Below are positions 1-7,381 of a DNA stretch of 15,080 bases, in pieces. The position numbers and the translations under genes are program-made. Where the stretch lies: NCBI GenBank assembly GCA_964544965.1, contig CAZJED010000034.1, positions 1 through 15,080 on the forward strand. The letters run 5' to 3'. This stretch comes from UBA11869 sp964544965. GTDB taxonomy: Bacteria > Pseudomonadota > Gammaproteobacteria > Eutrophobiales > Eutrophobiaceae. Position 1 is the stretch's first letter. Each line of letters starts with the position of its first letter. Under the pieces are notes generated by a model. That model saw only the letters and a program-made list of their open reading frames with translations, searched no databases and was not told the DNA's origin.

Positions 1-198
1 ATTAATATTGGTGTTGATCCCAGTATGTATAGTTGGGGTAATATGATTAACAGTGCGAGATTAGAAATGGCGCGAGAACCAGTTGTCTGGTGGTCGCTTG
101 CCGCAGCATTCATTTTTATGTTTATATTAGTTTTAGCTGCTAATCTTTTCTCAGATGCAGTTAGAGATGCTTTCGATCCAAGATTACGCGAATTTTAG
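1..198 (+). CDS. ABC transporter permease, peptide/nickel type (C-terminal fragment)
   Basis: The reading frame is open from the first base and ends with TAG at 196-198, giving the last 65 residues of a protein whose start lies outside the window. The fragment has a hydrophilic stretch (SWGNMINSARLEMAREP), one strongly hydrophobic membrane segment (about residues 30-48) and the closing motif DAVRDAFDPRLREF. This ending is characteristic of the DppC/OppC/NikC/YejE class of binding-protein-dependent permeases, where the last membrane helix is followed by D(G/A)LRDxLDPR. The protein would form half of an inner-membrane channel for peptides or similar solutes. Its stop codon lies 11 bases before the double ATPase gene, so the two are almost certainly one operon. 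The exact substrate cannot be told from this fragment. Confidence 0.85.
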   Translation: MNIGVDPSMYSWGNMINSARLEMAREPVVWWSLAAAFIFMFILVLAANLFSDAVRDAFDPRLREF

Positions 199-209
199 GT
201 TATTTTAAT

Positions 210-1862
210 ATGATTGATAATAACGAGAATCTTCTTCAAGTTAAAAATCTTACAGTCTCCACGGGCACAGGAGGCAGAAACTCAAACATCGTTAATAATG
301 TATCTTTTTGTGTCCGTCGTGGGGAGACATTTGTTTTATTAGGAGAATCGGGAAGCGGAAAATCAATTACTGCTTTGTCTATTATGAGATTATTACCGAC
401 TACTATAAAAATAACCGCTGGTGAGGCTATATTACATAAAAGCGATTTATTCCAATTGCCTGAAAATAAAATGCGTAAGATTCGTGGCGCTAAGATCGGA
501 ATGATTTTTCAAGAACCTCAAACATCACTAAATCCTGTGCTCACTGCTGGCCAACAAATTAGCGAGACGTTACGTCAGCATGAAAATTTATCTAAAAAGC
601 GATGTATAGAAAGAAGTATTGAGTTACTTGATGCTGTAGGTATACCCGAATCTAAAAGACGTATTAACGAATATCCGCATCAATTCTCAGGTGGCATGAA
701 GCAGCGAATCATGATCGCAATTGCGTTAGCCGGTAATCCAGATTTACTTATTGCGGATGAACCTACAACAGCATTGGATGTAACTATCCAGGCTCAAGTT
801 CTGGAACTTCTTAAAAAATTACAAGATGATACAGGGATGTCAATTCTTTTTATTACACATGATTTAGGTGTTGCCTCACAAATGGCCGATCACATTGCAG
901 TAATGAAGAATGGTTCTATTGTTGAAGCTAAAAGTAAAAAAGAATTATTTTCAAATCCTGAACATCAATATACTTTAAAATTATTTAATGCTATTCCTAG
1001 TTGGGAAAAACGTAAAAAGGAAGATGGAATAGGAAAAATTGATCGTTCAGATAAATCAAATCTGCTAAAAGTTAAAAAACTTAAAGTGTATTATCCAATT
1101 AAAAAAGGCGTATTTAAACGAACAGTAGGCCATGTTCAAGCTGTTGATGATGTTACGATTGATTTATATGCTGGAGAGACAGTTGCAATAGTTGGCGAAT
1201 CTGGATCTGGAAAAACAACTATGGGTAAAGGAATTCTACAGCTTTTAGAGGTGACATCTGGCGTCGTTACCTATCAGCAAAAAGATTTAAATAGGTTAGA
1301 TTCTTCATCTCTCAGGGAGATAAGAGCAGATATTCAGATAGTGTTTCAAGACCCTTACTCTTCGATGAATCCGAGAATGATGATCAATGATATTATTCAA
1401 GAAGGTATGTTAGCTCAGGGTATAGGAAATTCAGAAAAAGAAAGAGATGAAAATACAGTCGAGCTATTAGAGCAGGTTGGTTTGCTAGCAGAGCATCGTT
1501 ATCGTTATCCACATGAATTCTCTGGTGGGCAAAGGCAGCGCATATGTATTGCACGTGCATTAGCAGTTAAACCAAAACTTATTATATGTGATGAACCTAC
1601 AAGCGCCCTAGACGTCTCAGTTCAATCTCAAATATTGACACTTTTAAAAAAATTACAGAAAGAGCATAGCCTCGGATATTTATTTATTACACATAATATA
1701 AGTGTTGTAGAATATATTGCTCACTATGTAGCAGTTATGTACGAAGGAAAAATTGTTGAACAGGGAAGTGTTGAAAAAATTCTTAAAAATCCTGAAAATC
1801 CATACACGAAAAAATTATTGTCAGCAGTACCACGTATAGAATTAAAATCAAACTTACTGTAA
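210..1862 (+). CDS. Fused double ATPase of a peptide-type ABC transporter (YejF/GsiA-like)
   Basis: This 550-residue cytoplasmic protein carries two complete ABC ATPase domains in tandem. Domain 1 has Walker A GESGSGKS at residues 45-52, then an FSGGMKQR signature and a Walker B region ending DEPTTALD. Domain 2 begins near residue 286, with Walker A GESGSGKT at 329-336, an FSGGQRQR signature and DEPTSALD. Each domain is followed by the C-terminal oligopeptide-transporter extension (NPEHQYTLKLF and NPENPYTKKLL). In the family, such fused subunits energise uptake of peptides, glutathione or related solutes and replace the separate DppD/DppF pair. Both catalytic sites look intact. The length is close to YejF (about 530) and shorter than GsiA (about 620). 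The ATG at 210 follows the upstream permease by 11 bases and has only a weak ribosome-binding site, so translational coupling is plausible. Substrate is not determined. Confidence 0.93.
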   Translation: MIDNNENLLQVKNLTVSTGTGGRNSNIVNNVSFCVRRGETFVLLGESGSGKSITALSIMRLLPTTIKITAGEAILHKSDLFQLPENKMRKIRGAKIGMIFQEPQTSLNPVLTAGQQISETLRQHENLSKKRCIERSIELLDAVGIPESKRRINEYPHQFSGGMKQRIMIAIALAGNPDLLIADEPTTALDVTIQAQVLELLKKLQDDTGMSILFITHDLGVASQMADHIAVMKNGSIVEAKSKKELFSNPEHQYTLKLFNAIPSWEKRKKEDGIGKIDRSDKSNLLKVKKLKVYYPIKKGVFKRTVGHVQAVDDVTIDLYAGETVAIVGESGSGKTTMGKGILQLLEVTSGVVTYQQKDLNRLDSSSLREIRADIQIVFQDPYSSMNPRMMINDIIQEGMLAQGIGNSEKERDENTVELLEQVGLLAEHRYRYPHEFSGGQRQRICIARALAVKPKLIICDEPTSALDVSVQSQILTLLKKLQKEHSLGYLFITHNISVVEYIAHYVAVMYEGKIVEQGSVEKILKNPENPYTKKLLSAVPRIELKSNLL

Positions 1863-1970
1863 AAATTACTCGGATTCCCTCATAGCAACAAATTCTTCTT
1901 TATATAAATCATTATCATTATTATTAAATTAGAGTATTATAGATAATAATAGAAGAAGATTAAATTCATT

Positions 1971-1979
1971 TGATAATAT
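1971..1979 (+). promoter_or_regulatory. Possible extended -10 promoter for mlaC
   Basis: The sequence TGATAATAT fits an extended -10 (TGnTAATAT) about 40 bases before the mlaC ATG at 2020. No good -35 box lies at the right distance (the hexamer 17 bases upstream is AGAAGA). Because the whole 142-base gap from 1863 is very AT-rich, matches of this kind are expected by chance. The gap also holds an imperfect, interrupted inverted repeat (TTCTTCT near 1892, AGAAGAA near 1951). I saw no small gene in it. Confidence 0.25.
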
Positions 1980-2019
1980 AGGTAATTGAAATTAAAAATT
2001 TTTTTTGAGATTTTTTAGA

Positions 2020-2646
2020 ATGAAAAGAGTCTGTTTATACATATTGATTTTACTTATATGCGGTACTGTTACCGCCAAAGATTTTAGTAACCCAACAGCA
2101 AGGGTTAAGGATTCAGTGGAAAAAGTTATAAATATTTTAAAAAATGAATCATTGGAACGAGAAATACGTTGGAAAAAAATAGGTATTGTTATTGATAAAA
2201 GTTTTGACTTCAGAAGTATGTCGCAAAGTATTTTAGCGACTAATTGGAAGACCGCGACACCCGGAGAACGTGAAAATTTTGTTGAATTCTTTTCGCAGTA
2301 CCTTGAGGAAACATATCGTTCAAAAATTGAAGCCTATACAAACCAGAAAATTGAATATGTTGGCGAAACAATAAATGGAAAAAGAGCAGTTGTTGAAACA
2401 TTAATTATAACTGATAGCACTGAAATTCCAGTAAATTATAAATTAAAAAATAACGATGGAGTTTGGTTTGCTTATGATGTTGTAATCGAAGGAATCAGTC
2501 TTGTAAATAATTATCGTAGTACTTTCGCAGCTATTGTTAAAAATGATGGAATGGATGGATTATTAAACGATATTCAATTAAGAATCAACAAACATAAATC
2601 ATCAGAAGGGTCTAAATCTTATTCTGAAACAACTGAAGATAGTTAA
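2020..2646 (+). CDS. mlaC: MlaC-type periplasmic phospholipid-binding protein
   Basis: The product is an exported protein of the MlaC/Ttg2D family, which ferries phospholipids across the periplasm between the MlaA complex in the outer membrane and the MlaFED complex in the inner membrane. It opens with a signal peptide (MKRVCLYILILLICGTVTAK). The family core follows: FDFRSMSQSILATNW, then ERENFVEFFSQYLEETY, and near the end WFAYDVVIEGISLVNNYR. The length of 208 residues matches E. coli MlaC (211). I chose ATG 2020 over a TTG 15 bases upstream because GAGA sits 9 bases before it and the signal peptide then starts properly. The gene is convergent with mlaD, with only 12 bases between the stops. 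This is unusual because mlaC normally follows mlaD in the same operon. Family assignment is firm; partnership with the adjacent mlaFED is inferred. Confidence 0.92.
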   Translation: MKRVCLYILILLICGTVTAKDFSNPTARVKDSVEKVINILKNESLEREIRWKKIGIVIDKSFDFRSMSQSILATNWKTATPGERENFVEFFSQYLEETYRSKIEAYTNQKIEYVGETINGKRAVVETLIITDSTEIPVNYKLKNNDGVWFAYDVVIEGISLVNNYRSTFAAIVKNDGMDGLLNDIQLRINKHKSSEGSKSYSETTEDS

Positions 2647-2658
2647 ACATATATAATT

Positions 2659-3111
2659 TTATTTTCCTGACTCAAAAATATATTTACTAATTAACTCTTC
2701 AAGATTTATTGAAGGCTCAGTTTCCGTAATTACCATATTAGGTTCTATAATAATCTCGCTTCCACCGGGTGAAATCTTTAAGAATTTATCTCCAATTATT
2801 CCAGATGTTCTGATAGAAGCGATGGAATCATCTGGTATTTGAATATTATTTTCAAGCGCTATATAAACTTCCGCTAAGTAAGTTTCGGGATTAAAGGTAA
2901 TATTTGTCACTCTACCTACGCTAACACCGGCCATCTCAACGTGAGCGCCTTTTTTTAGCCCCGATGCAGATGTGAATTCAGCTTTTATTGTATACTGTTG
3001 AGTATTGAGTAATCGAAAATCTCCCATTCGTAACGCAAGAAAAGTAATTACAATGATGCCGATTAATAAAAATATACCAACAAGTATTTCTGTATGTTGC
3101 TTCTCATTCAT
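2659..3111 (-). CDS. mlaD: MlaD, MCE-domain subunit of the phospholipid transporter
   Basis: This 150-residue protein has one N-terminal membrane helix (about residues 9-27, ILVGIFLLIGIIVITFLAL) and an MCE domain (about 40-118) with the family's typical GLKKGAHVEMAGVSVGRV and IRTSGIIGDKFLKISPGG segments. MlaD forms a hexameric ring on the periplasmic face of the MlaE dimer and passes lipid to or from MlaC. It is shorter than E. coli MlaD (183) because the tail beyond the MCE domain is brief, and it ends ISKYIFESGK. The gene is the last of the mlaF-mlaE-mlaD operon, starting 9 bases after the mlaE stop. Its 3' end faces mlaC. Nothing is missing from the MCE core. Confidence 0.94.
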   Translation of the reverse strand: MNEKQHTEILVGIFLLIGIIVITFLALRMGDFRLLNTQQYTIKAEFTSASGLKKGAHVEMAGVSVGRVTNITFNPETYLAEVYIALENNIQIPDDSIASIRTSGIIGDKFLKISPGGSEIIIEPNMVITETEPSINLEELISKYIFESGK

Positions 3112-3120
3112 AGTCTTAGT

Positions 3121-3879
3121 TTACAGTATCAATGCGCTGAGTAAATAATCACTGAAAAGAATAGATATTGATGATGTTACAACTGCTTCAGTTGTTATAC
3201 GGCTTACTCCCTCGGAGCCATATATTCCTCTTTTATCAAGATGAAGATTGAATCCTTTTTCACAGGAAATCCAGACTATTAACAAGCCAAAAAAAATTGA
3301 CTTAATAAACCCCATGAATAAATCTCGATTTAATATTGTGTCATTCATATTCTGAAAATATGACCCTGCGCTTATATCAAATAGTATAACGCCAACAAAA
3401 TATCCACCAAATATCCCAACAATAATGAAGATCGCAGTTAATATTGGTACACAGATAATACCAGCCAGTATTCTTGGAGAAATTAAATAACGATGAGGAT
3501 CAATTGCCATGCATTCTAGCGCATCAATTTGATTATCAATACGCATGATCCCAATCTCTGCACACATTGCAGAACCAGTACGTCCAATCACCATTAAAGC
3601 TGTTAGTACTGGGCCTAATTCTCTGGTTAGACTCAATCCAACAGCTGAACCTAATAAACTAATGGAGCCAAATCTAACAAGCGTGTCATAAAATTGCAAA
3701 GCAACCACCATACCTACAAATAAACCTGCTATGACAATAACCAATACCGAGCGTGCTCCTACAAAAAGAATTTGTTTTAATATCAAATCAATAGGGTATG
3801 GAGGGATTAATAATGAGCGAATTATTTCGTATAGAAAAACACCGAAATTACCAAGACGAATTAATATATTGGTTAACAT
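3121..3879 (-). CDS. mlaE: MlaE, permease subunit of the phospholipid transporter
   Basis: The 252-residue product is an inner-membrane permease of the MlaE/YrbE family, close in length to E. coli MlaE (260). An amphipathic N-terminal region (IIRSLLIPPYPID) is followed by several hydrophobic segments. The hallmark family block runs through AGLFVGMVVALQFYDTL, LTRELGPVLTALMVIGRTGS and AEIGIMRIDNQIDALECMAIDP. With MlaF it forms the ABC core through which phospholipid moves, and with MlaD the periplasmic tunnel. The ATG at 3879 overlaps the mlaF stop in a TAATG arrangement, showing tight translational coupling. There is no sign of damage. Confidence 0.94.
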   Translation of the reverse strand: MLTNILIRLGNFGVFLYEIIRSLLIPPYPIDLILKQILFVGARSVLVIVIAGLFVGMVVALQFYDTLVRFGSISLLGSAVGLSLTRELGPVLTALMVIGRTGSAMCAEIGIMRIDNQIDALECMAIDPHRYLISPRILAGIICVPILTAIFIIVGIFGGYFVGVILFDISAGSYFQNMNDTILNRDLFMGFIKSIFFGLLIVWISCEKGFNLHLDKRGIYGSEGVSRITTEAVVTSSISILFSDYLLSALIL

Positions 3880-4679
3880 TATTTTCTTGTGAGCCTATTT
3901 AAATAATCACTTGCATTAAATTGATTGCTGATAGCGCGACGTTCTATCATATTTATTATTCTTGGGTCATTTGACATTTTAATTTCGTCTTTATTACCTG
4001 TAAGAATTATCTTTCCTTTGTCTAAAATTATTATTCTATCAGCAATTTTGAATGCGCTTTCAAGTTCATGCGTGACAACAATAATCGACATATTTAGTGT
4101 ATCGCGTAATTGTAAAATCAAATTATCAAGGTGAGCTGATGTTATCGGGTCTAACCCAGCAGAAGGCTCATCAAAAAAGAGTAACTCTGGATCCATAATA
4201 ACAGCTCTTGCTAATCCGGCTCGTTTTAACATACCGCCTGATAATTCTGCAGGCATTAGTGATTCTGTACCACTTAATTGCATTAGTTCCAGTTTGATTC
4301 TTGACATTATTTGTATTGTATTTTCATCAAGATTTGTATTTTCATGCAATGGAAGTTGAATGTTTTCTCCTACTGTCATGGAGCTAAATAAAGCACCGCT
4401 TTGAAATGCAACGCCAATACGTTTACGTAATTCGTATAATTCATTCTTATTAAGTTTCGCGAGCTCACTACCTAATAATTTTATTAGACCTTCTTTTGTT
4501 TTTTCTAGACCAAGAATATATCGCAATAGTGTACTTTTACCAGATCCGCTATGCCCCATAATCACCATAATTTCATTACGAGATACACTTATATTAATAT
4601 CAGAAAGAATTTTTTTGTCGCCGTACCATGTATTTAGTTTGGAGACTTCGAGCACATTTTCTATTTTTCTTTTTAGCAT
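3879..4679 (-). CDS. mlaF: MlaF, ATPase subunit of the phospholipid transporter
   Basis: This cytoplasmic ABC ATPase powers the Mla lipid transporter. From the chosen start the protein is 266 residues (E. coli MlaF 269). Walker A is GHSGSGKS at residues 42-49, the signature is ELSGGMLKRAGLARA, Walker B is LLFFDEPSAGLD, and the switch histidine is in VVTHE. The frame stays open upstream to a TTG at 4718. That version would add 13 hydrophobic residues that make no sense on a soluble ATPase and would overlap a likely -10 box, so the ATG at 4679 is preferred. A GTG eight codons further in is another option, because family members usually begin just before the LEVSKL strand. The gene is first in the mlaFED operon and is transcribed away from the lyase gene. 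No STAS-domain mlaB follows, although MlaB normally stabilises MlaF. Confidence 0.93.
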   Translation of the reverse strand: MLKRKIENVLEVSKLNTWYGDKKILSDINISVSRNEIMVIMGHSGSGKSTLLRYILGLEKTKEGLIKLLGSELAKLNKNELYELRKRIGVAFQSGALFSSMTVGENIQLPLHENTNLDENTIQIMSRIKLELMQLSGTESLMPAELSGGMLKRAGLARAVIMDPELLFFDEPSAGLDPITSAHLDNLILQLRDTLNMSIIVVTHELESAFKIADRIIILDKGKIILTGNKDEIKMSNDPRIINMIERRAISNQFNASDYLNRLTRK

Positions 4680-4773
4680 AATTAATAACAATATGATTAG
4701 TATGCGATAATAATACAAGAATATAAGTTATCTGTGTTAAAATTAGACATCTTAAAACAACAATAAATTAATT
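4680..4773. promoter_or_regulatory. Divergent promoter region between mlaF and the lyase operon
   Basis: The 94 bases between the two divergent start codons must carry promoters for both operons. On the minus strand there is a TATTAT -10-like box at 4710-4715 with TTAACA at 4735-4740 (19-base spacer), which would put an mlaF transcript start about 25 bases before the ATG at 4679. On the plus strand the best candidate is TTAAAAT around 4737-4743, with no clear -35. Neither gene has a strong Shine-Dalgarno sequence. No operator-like palindrome stands out. These are guesses from pattern alone in very AT-rich DNA. Confidence 0.3.
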
Positions 4774-5649
4774 ATGGCTGACAATATATCTAATTCTACA
4801 TCCCAATTAAGTGAGTTAATGCAAAAACCTGGAATTATAAAGATGTTGGGTGCTCATGATGTTTTAACAGCTGTCCTCATCGAACAATGTGGTTTCGACT
4901 CAGTTTTCATTGGTGGTTTTGGTACAAGCGCAAGTCTTTATGGGCTACCTGATCTAAATTTCTTGGGAATGAGTGAGATGGTTGATGCAACCCGAAGAAT
5001 GACGCATAGATTATCTATTCCAGTAATTGCAGATGCTGATACTGGTCATGGAGATCTACATAACGTGATACGTTGTGTTGGAGAATTTGAGGAAGCGGGG
5101 GCTGCGGGCATCATTCTTGAGGATCAGGTATTTCCGAAACGTTGCGGCCATTTTGGCGGTAAAGAAGTTATTTCTGCAGATGATATGGTAAAGAAATTTA
5201 AAGTAGCGAATGATACGCGGACAAATAAAGATTTTTTATTTATAGCCAGAACAGATTCTAGAGAAACGGATGGTTTAGATGTTGCAATCGATCGAGTAAA
5301 TCGTTACTGCGATGCAGGTGCTGATGTTGCATTTATTGAAGCACCGTTGTCTATAAATGAGTTAGAGGAAATATGTAAACGTATTGAATATCCAAAATTT
5401 GTCAATATGCTTGCATTTGGAAAAACACCAATATTGAGTGCTGCTGAACTGGAAGAAATGGGTTTTAAGATGATGGTTGCTCCAATTGATTCTATATTAC
5501 TCACAGCACATGTTATGCGTGAAATGGCTGAGGTTTTCAAGCGTGATGGCCATACTAAAAGTATTAGTGAAAAGATGGTGGCATTCGAAGAGATCAAAAG
5601 CATTCTTGGTTTATCTGACTATCTAGAAATAGATAAAAATCTAAAATAG
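4774..5649 (+). CDS. Isocitrate lyase/PEP mutase-family enzyme (methylisocitrate- or dimethylmalate-lyase-like)
   Basis: The 291-residue product is a complete cytoplasmic member of the isocitrate lyase/PEP mutase superfamily. Metal-binding acidic residues sit in ADADTGHG (D87 and D89), and the catalytic loop KRCGH (122-126, Cys124) places it among the C-C bond lyases rather than true PEP mutases. ARTD and a FIEAP strand follow. These positions line up well with methylisocitrate lyase PrpB (D85, D87, C123; about 296 residues). The later segment NMLAFGKTPILSAAELEEMGFK, however, looks more like dimethylmalate lyase, oxaloacetate decarboxylase and related enzymes. No prpC or prpD lies nearby. The gene heads an operon with a DUF3311 protein (19-base gap) and a sodium:solute symporter, so the enzyme probably cleaves an imported carboxylate to pyruvate or a similar product. 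The exact substrate is unknown. Confidence 0.85.
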   Translation: MADNISNSTSQLSELMQKPGIIKMLGAHDVLTAVLIEQCGFDSVFIGGFGTSASLYGLPDLNFLGMSEMVDATRRMTHRLSIPVIADADTGHGDLHNVIRCVGEFEEAGAAGIILEDQVFPKRCGHFGGKEVISADDMVKKFKVANDTRTNKDFLFIARTDSRETDGLDVAIDRVNRYCDAGADVAFIEAPLSINELEEICKRIEYPKFVNMLAFGKTPILSAAELEEMGFKMMVAPIDSILLTAHVMREMAEVFKRDGHTKSISEKMVAFEEIKSILGLSDYLEIDKNLK

Positions 5650-5668
5650 CTGTAGCTTAACTCTCGCT

Positions 5669-5878
5669 ATGAAAAGGCATTATTGGATAATCGTTGTTTA
5701 TATTTTTCTGATTACTGTCGGCGTACCTTGGTATTGGCCGGATAACATCAATTATATGGTAATAGGCCTTCCGCTTTGGGTTCTTATAGCAATCATCATT
5801 TCAATCTGCGCTTCTTTTTTTACAGCATTTATTTTATTACGTTATAAATGGGATATAGAAAAAGACGTAAATGAATAA
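5669..5878 (+). CDS. DUF3311-type small membrane protein, partner of the symporter
   Basis: This 69-residue protein has two hydrophobic segments (about residues 5-19 and 32-57) separated by VPWYWPDNINYMVIGLPLW, and a charged tail RYKWDIEKDVNE. The size, two-helix layout and PW motif fit the DUF3311 family, whose members are typically encoded just before sodium:solute symporters and may be accessory subunits. The last 8 bases overlap the symporter start, which supports coupled translation and a shared complex. The ribosome-binding site upstream of ATG 5669 is poor, so translation may depend on the lyase gene ending 19 bases before. The biochemical role of the family is not established to my knowledge. 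Confidence 0.8.
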   Translation: MKRHYWIIVVYIFLITVGVPWYWPDNINYMVIGLPLWVLIAIIISICASFFTAFILLRYKWDIEKDVNE

Positions 5879-7352
5879 CTTTCAGGCGTTTGATCAAACC
5901 GCATTTATATTTATCAGTATATATTTAAGTGCTTTAATTATAATTGGTTTTTTTGGATATCGTGCAAGACAAGAAAACACGTTAAAAGATTTTTATCTTG
6001 CAGGAAATGGATTTGGACTGGCTGTAATTTTTCTTACCTTTTATGCTACGCAATATAGCGGCAATACTTTGTTTGGTTACTCAGGAATGACTTACCGAAT
6101 AGGGTATTCGTGGATAATGTGTGTTCATTTTATGACAGCTATTATTGCATGCTACTTAATATTTGCCCCAAAGCTTTATAAAAGAGCAAGACGATACAAC
6201 TACATAACTCCAACTGATTACTTGCAACACCGATTTGGATCTAATTCAATCAATATTGTAGTAACAGTAATTATGATATTTGTTTTAAGTAATTACTTGC
6301 TTGCTCAATTAATGGCAATGGGCAGAGCGATGCAGGGATTATCATCGGCTGACCCAAATACTGCTTATCAGCAAGGTGTAATTTTACTAACGCTAATTAT
6401 GCTCATTTATGGAACCCTCGGTGGCATACGTGCTGTTGCGTGGACTGATGTTATTCAAGGTTCAATTTTGATTATCGGCCTTATTGTTTTGTTATTTATG
6501 TTGTTTAAACAATTCGGTCCAATTTCGTTGGCAACAACAGTAATTCAGCAAACTCAAGATTTTTCTAAGATTAATGTTCCTGATGCTAATCGAATCCGTG
6601 AATGGATCAGCTATATTCTTATTGTAGGTTTCGGTTCGACGCTTTATCCTCAAGCAATTCAGCGTATTTATGCTGCACGTTCCGAGAAAATATTACGTCA
6701 AGGCCTTGCATTTATGGCTTTCGCACCTTTATTTACAGCATTAATTGCTGTCATTGTTGGTATTTATGCAATTGCGTATGTTCCAGGATTAGAAGGCACT
6801 GCTTCAGATCAAGCTTTAAGCAGAATACTTTCGATGGTACAGAAAAATTCTAGCTTAGGTTATTGGCTTACAGTTGTTTTATACGCAGCAGTTCTTGCTG
6901 CGATGATGTCGACTGCTGATTCAGCCTTACTGTCAATTTCTTCGATGCTAAGTAAAGATATTTATAGTCGTTTTGTCAATGTAAATGCAAGCGAAGCAAG
7001 ATTAACTCTTTTGGGGAAATTATTCTCTTGGTGTTTAATTATAATTTTGGTGTGGTTAGCTATCTATTTAAATGATAAGTCCTCTCTTTTAAAATTATTG
7101 GATAGGAAGTTTGATTTGTTAATTCAGTTAGTACCAGCATTCATGCTTAGTATTCATTGGCGTGGTTCACAAGCATTACCCACACTTATTGGCCTTATTG
7201 TAGGTATTTTTATTTCACTATGCTTAGCCTATGGCAGTTTCAATTTTATTCATGAAGGTAAGATATATGGTTTTCATCCAGGGCTAGTAGGCTTAATGTT
7301 TAATCTATTAATAACTATTTTGGGTTCAATTTTTATTAATTCTCATAAATAG
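5871..7352 (+). CDS. Sodium:solute symporter (SSS family), probably for a carboxylate
   Basis: The 493-residue integral membrane protein has roughly 13 hydrophobic segments and the hallmarks of the SSS/SLC5 family. The N-terminal block is FYLAGNGFGLAVIFLTFYATQYSGNTLFGY. The signature GGIRAVAWTDVIQG starts at residue 184. The helix MMSTADSALLSISSMLSKDIY starts at 345, and its Ser347/Thr348 region corresponds to the family sodium site. The protein imports a solute using the sodium gradient. The DUF3311 gene overlaps its start by 8 bases and the lyase gene is upstream, a setting that suggests a carboxylate substrate such as those taken by pantothenate or monocarboxylate-type relatives. The substrate cannot be read from the sequence. 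The gene ends 29 bases before the converging DNA polymerase gene. Confidence 0.92.
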   Translation: MNNFQAFDQTAFIFISIYLSALIIIGFFGYRARQENTLKDFYLAGNGFGLAVIFLTFYATQYSGNTLFGYSGMTYRIGYSWIMCVHFMTAIIACYLIFAPKLYKRARRYNYITPTDYLQHRFGSNSINIVVTVIMIFVLSNYLLAQLMAMGRAMQGLSSADPNTAYQQGVILLTLIMLIYGTLGGIRAVAWTDVIQGSILIIGLIVLLFMLFKQFGPISLATTVIQQTQDFSKINVPDANRIREWISYILIVGFGSTLYPQAIQRIYAARSEKILRQGLAFMAFAPLFTALIAVIVGIYAIAYVPGLEGTASDQALSRILSMVQKNSSLGYWLTVVLYAAVLAAMMSTADSALLSISSMLSKDIYSRFVNVNASEARLTLLGKLFSWCLIIILVWLAIYLNDKSSLLKLLDRKFDLLIQLVPAFMLSIHWRGSQALPTLIGLIVGIFISLCLAYGSFNFIHEGKIYGFHPGLVGLMFNLLITILGSIFINSHK

Positions 7353-7381
7353 TTTTAGTGATAACAAGGAACTAATTATTT

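Noticed and set aside
1863..2004. The interrupted TTCTTCT/AGAAGAA inverted repeat as a terminator
   Set aside because: The pairing is broken by long unpaired stretches and depends on low-complexity AT/GA runs.
4680..4718. A longer MlaF starting at TTG 4718
   Set aside because: It would add a hydrophobic YYYRILIILLLI stretch to a soluble ATPase, uses a rare start without a ribosome-binding site, and overlaps a likely -10 box.
4774..5649. Annotation as phosphoenolpyruvate mutase (phosphonate synthesis)
   Set aside because: The KRCGH catalytic loop with cysteine is typical of the lyase branch, and no phosphonopyruvate decarboxylase or other phosphonate gene is nearby.
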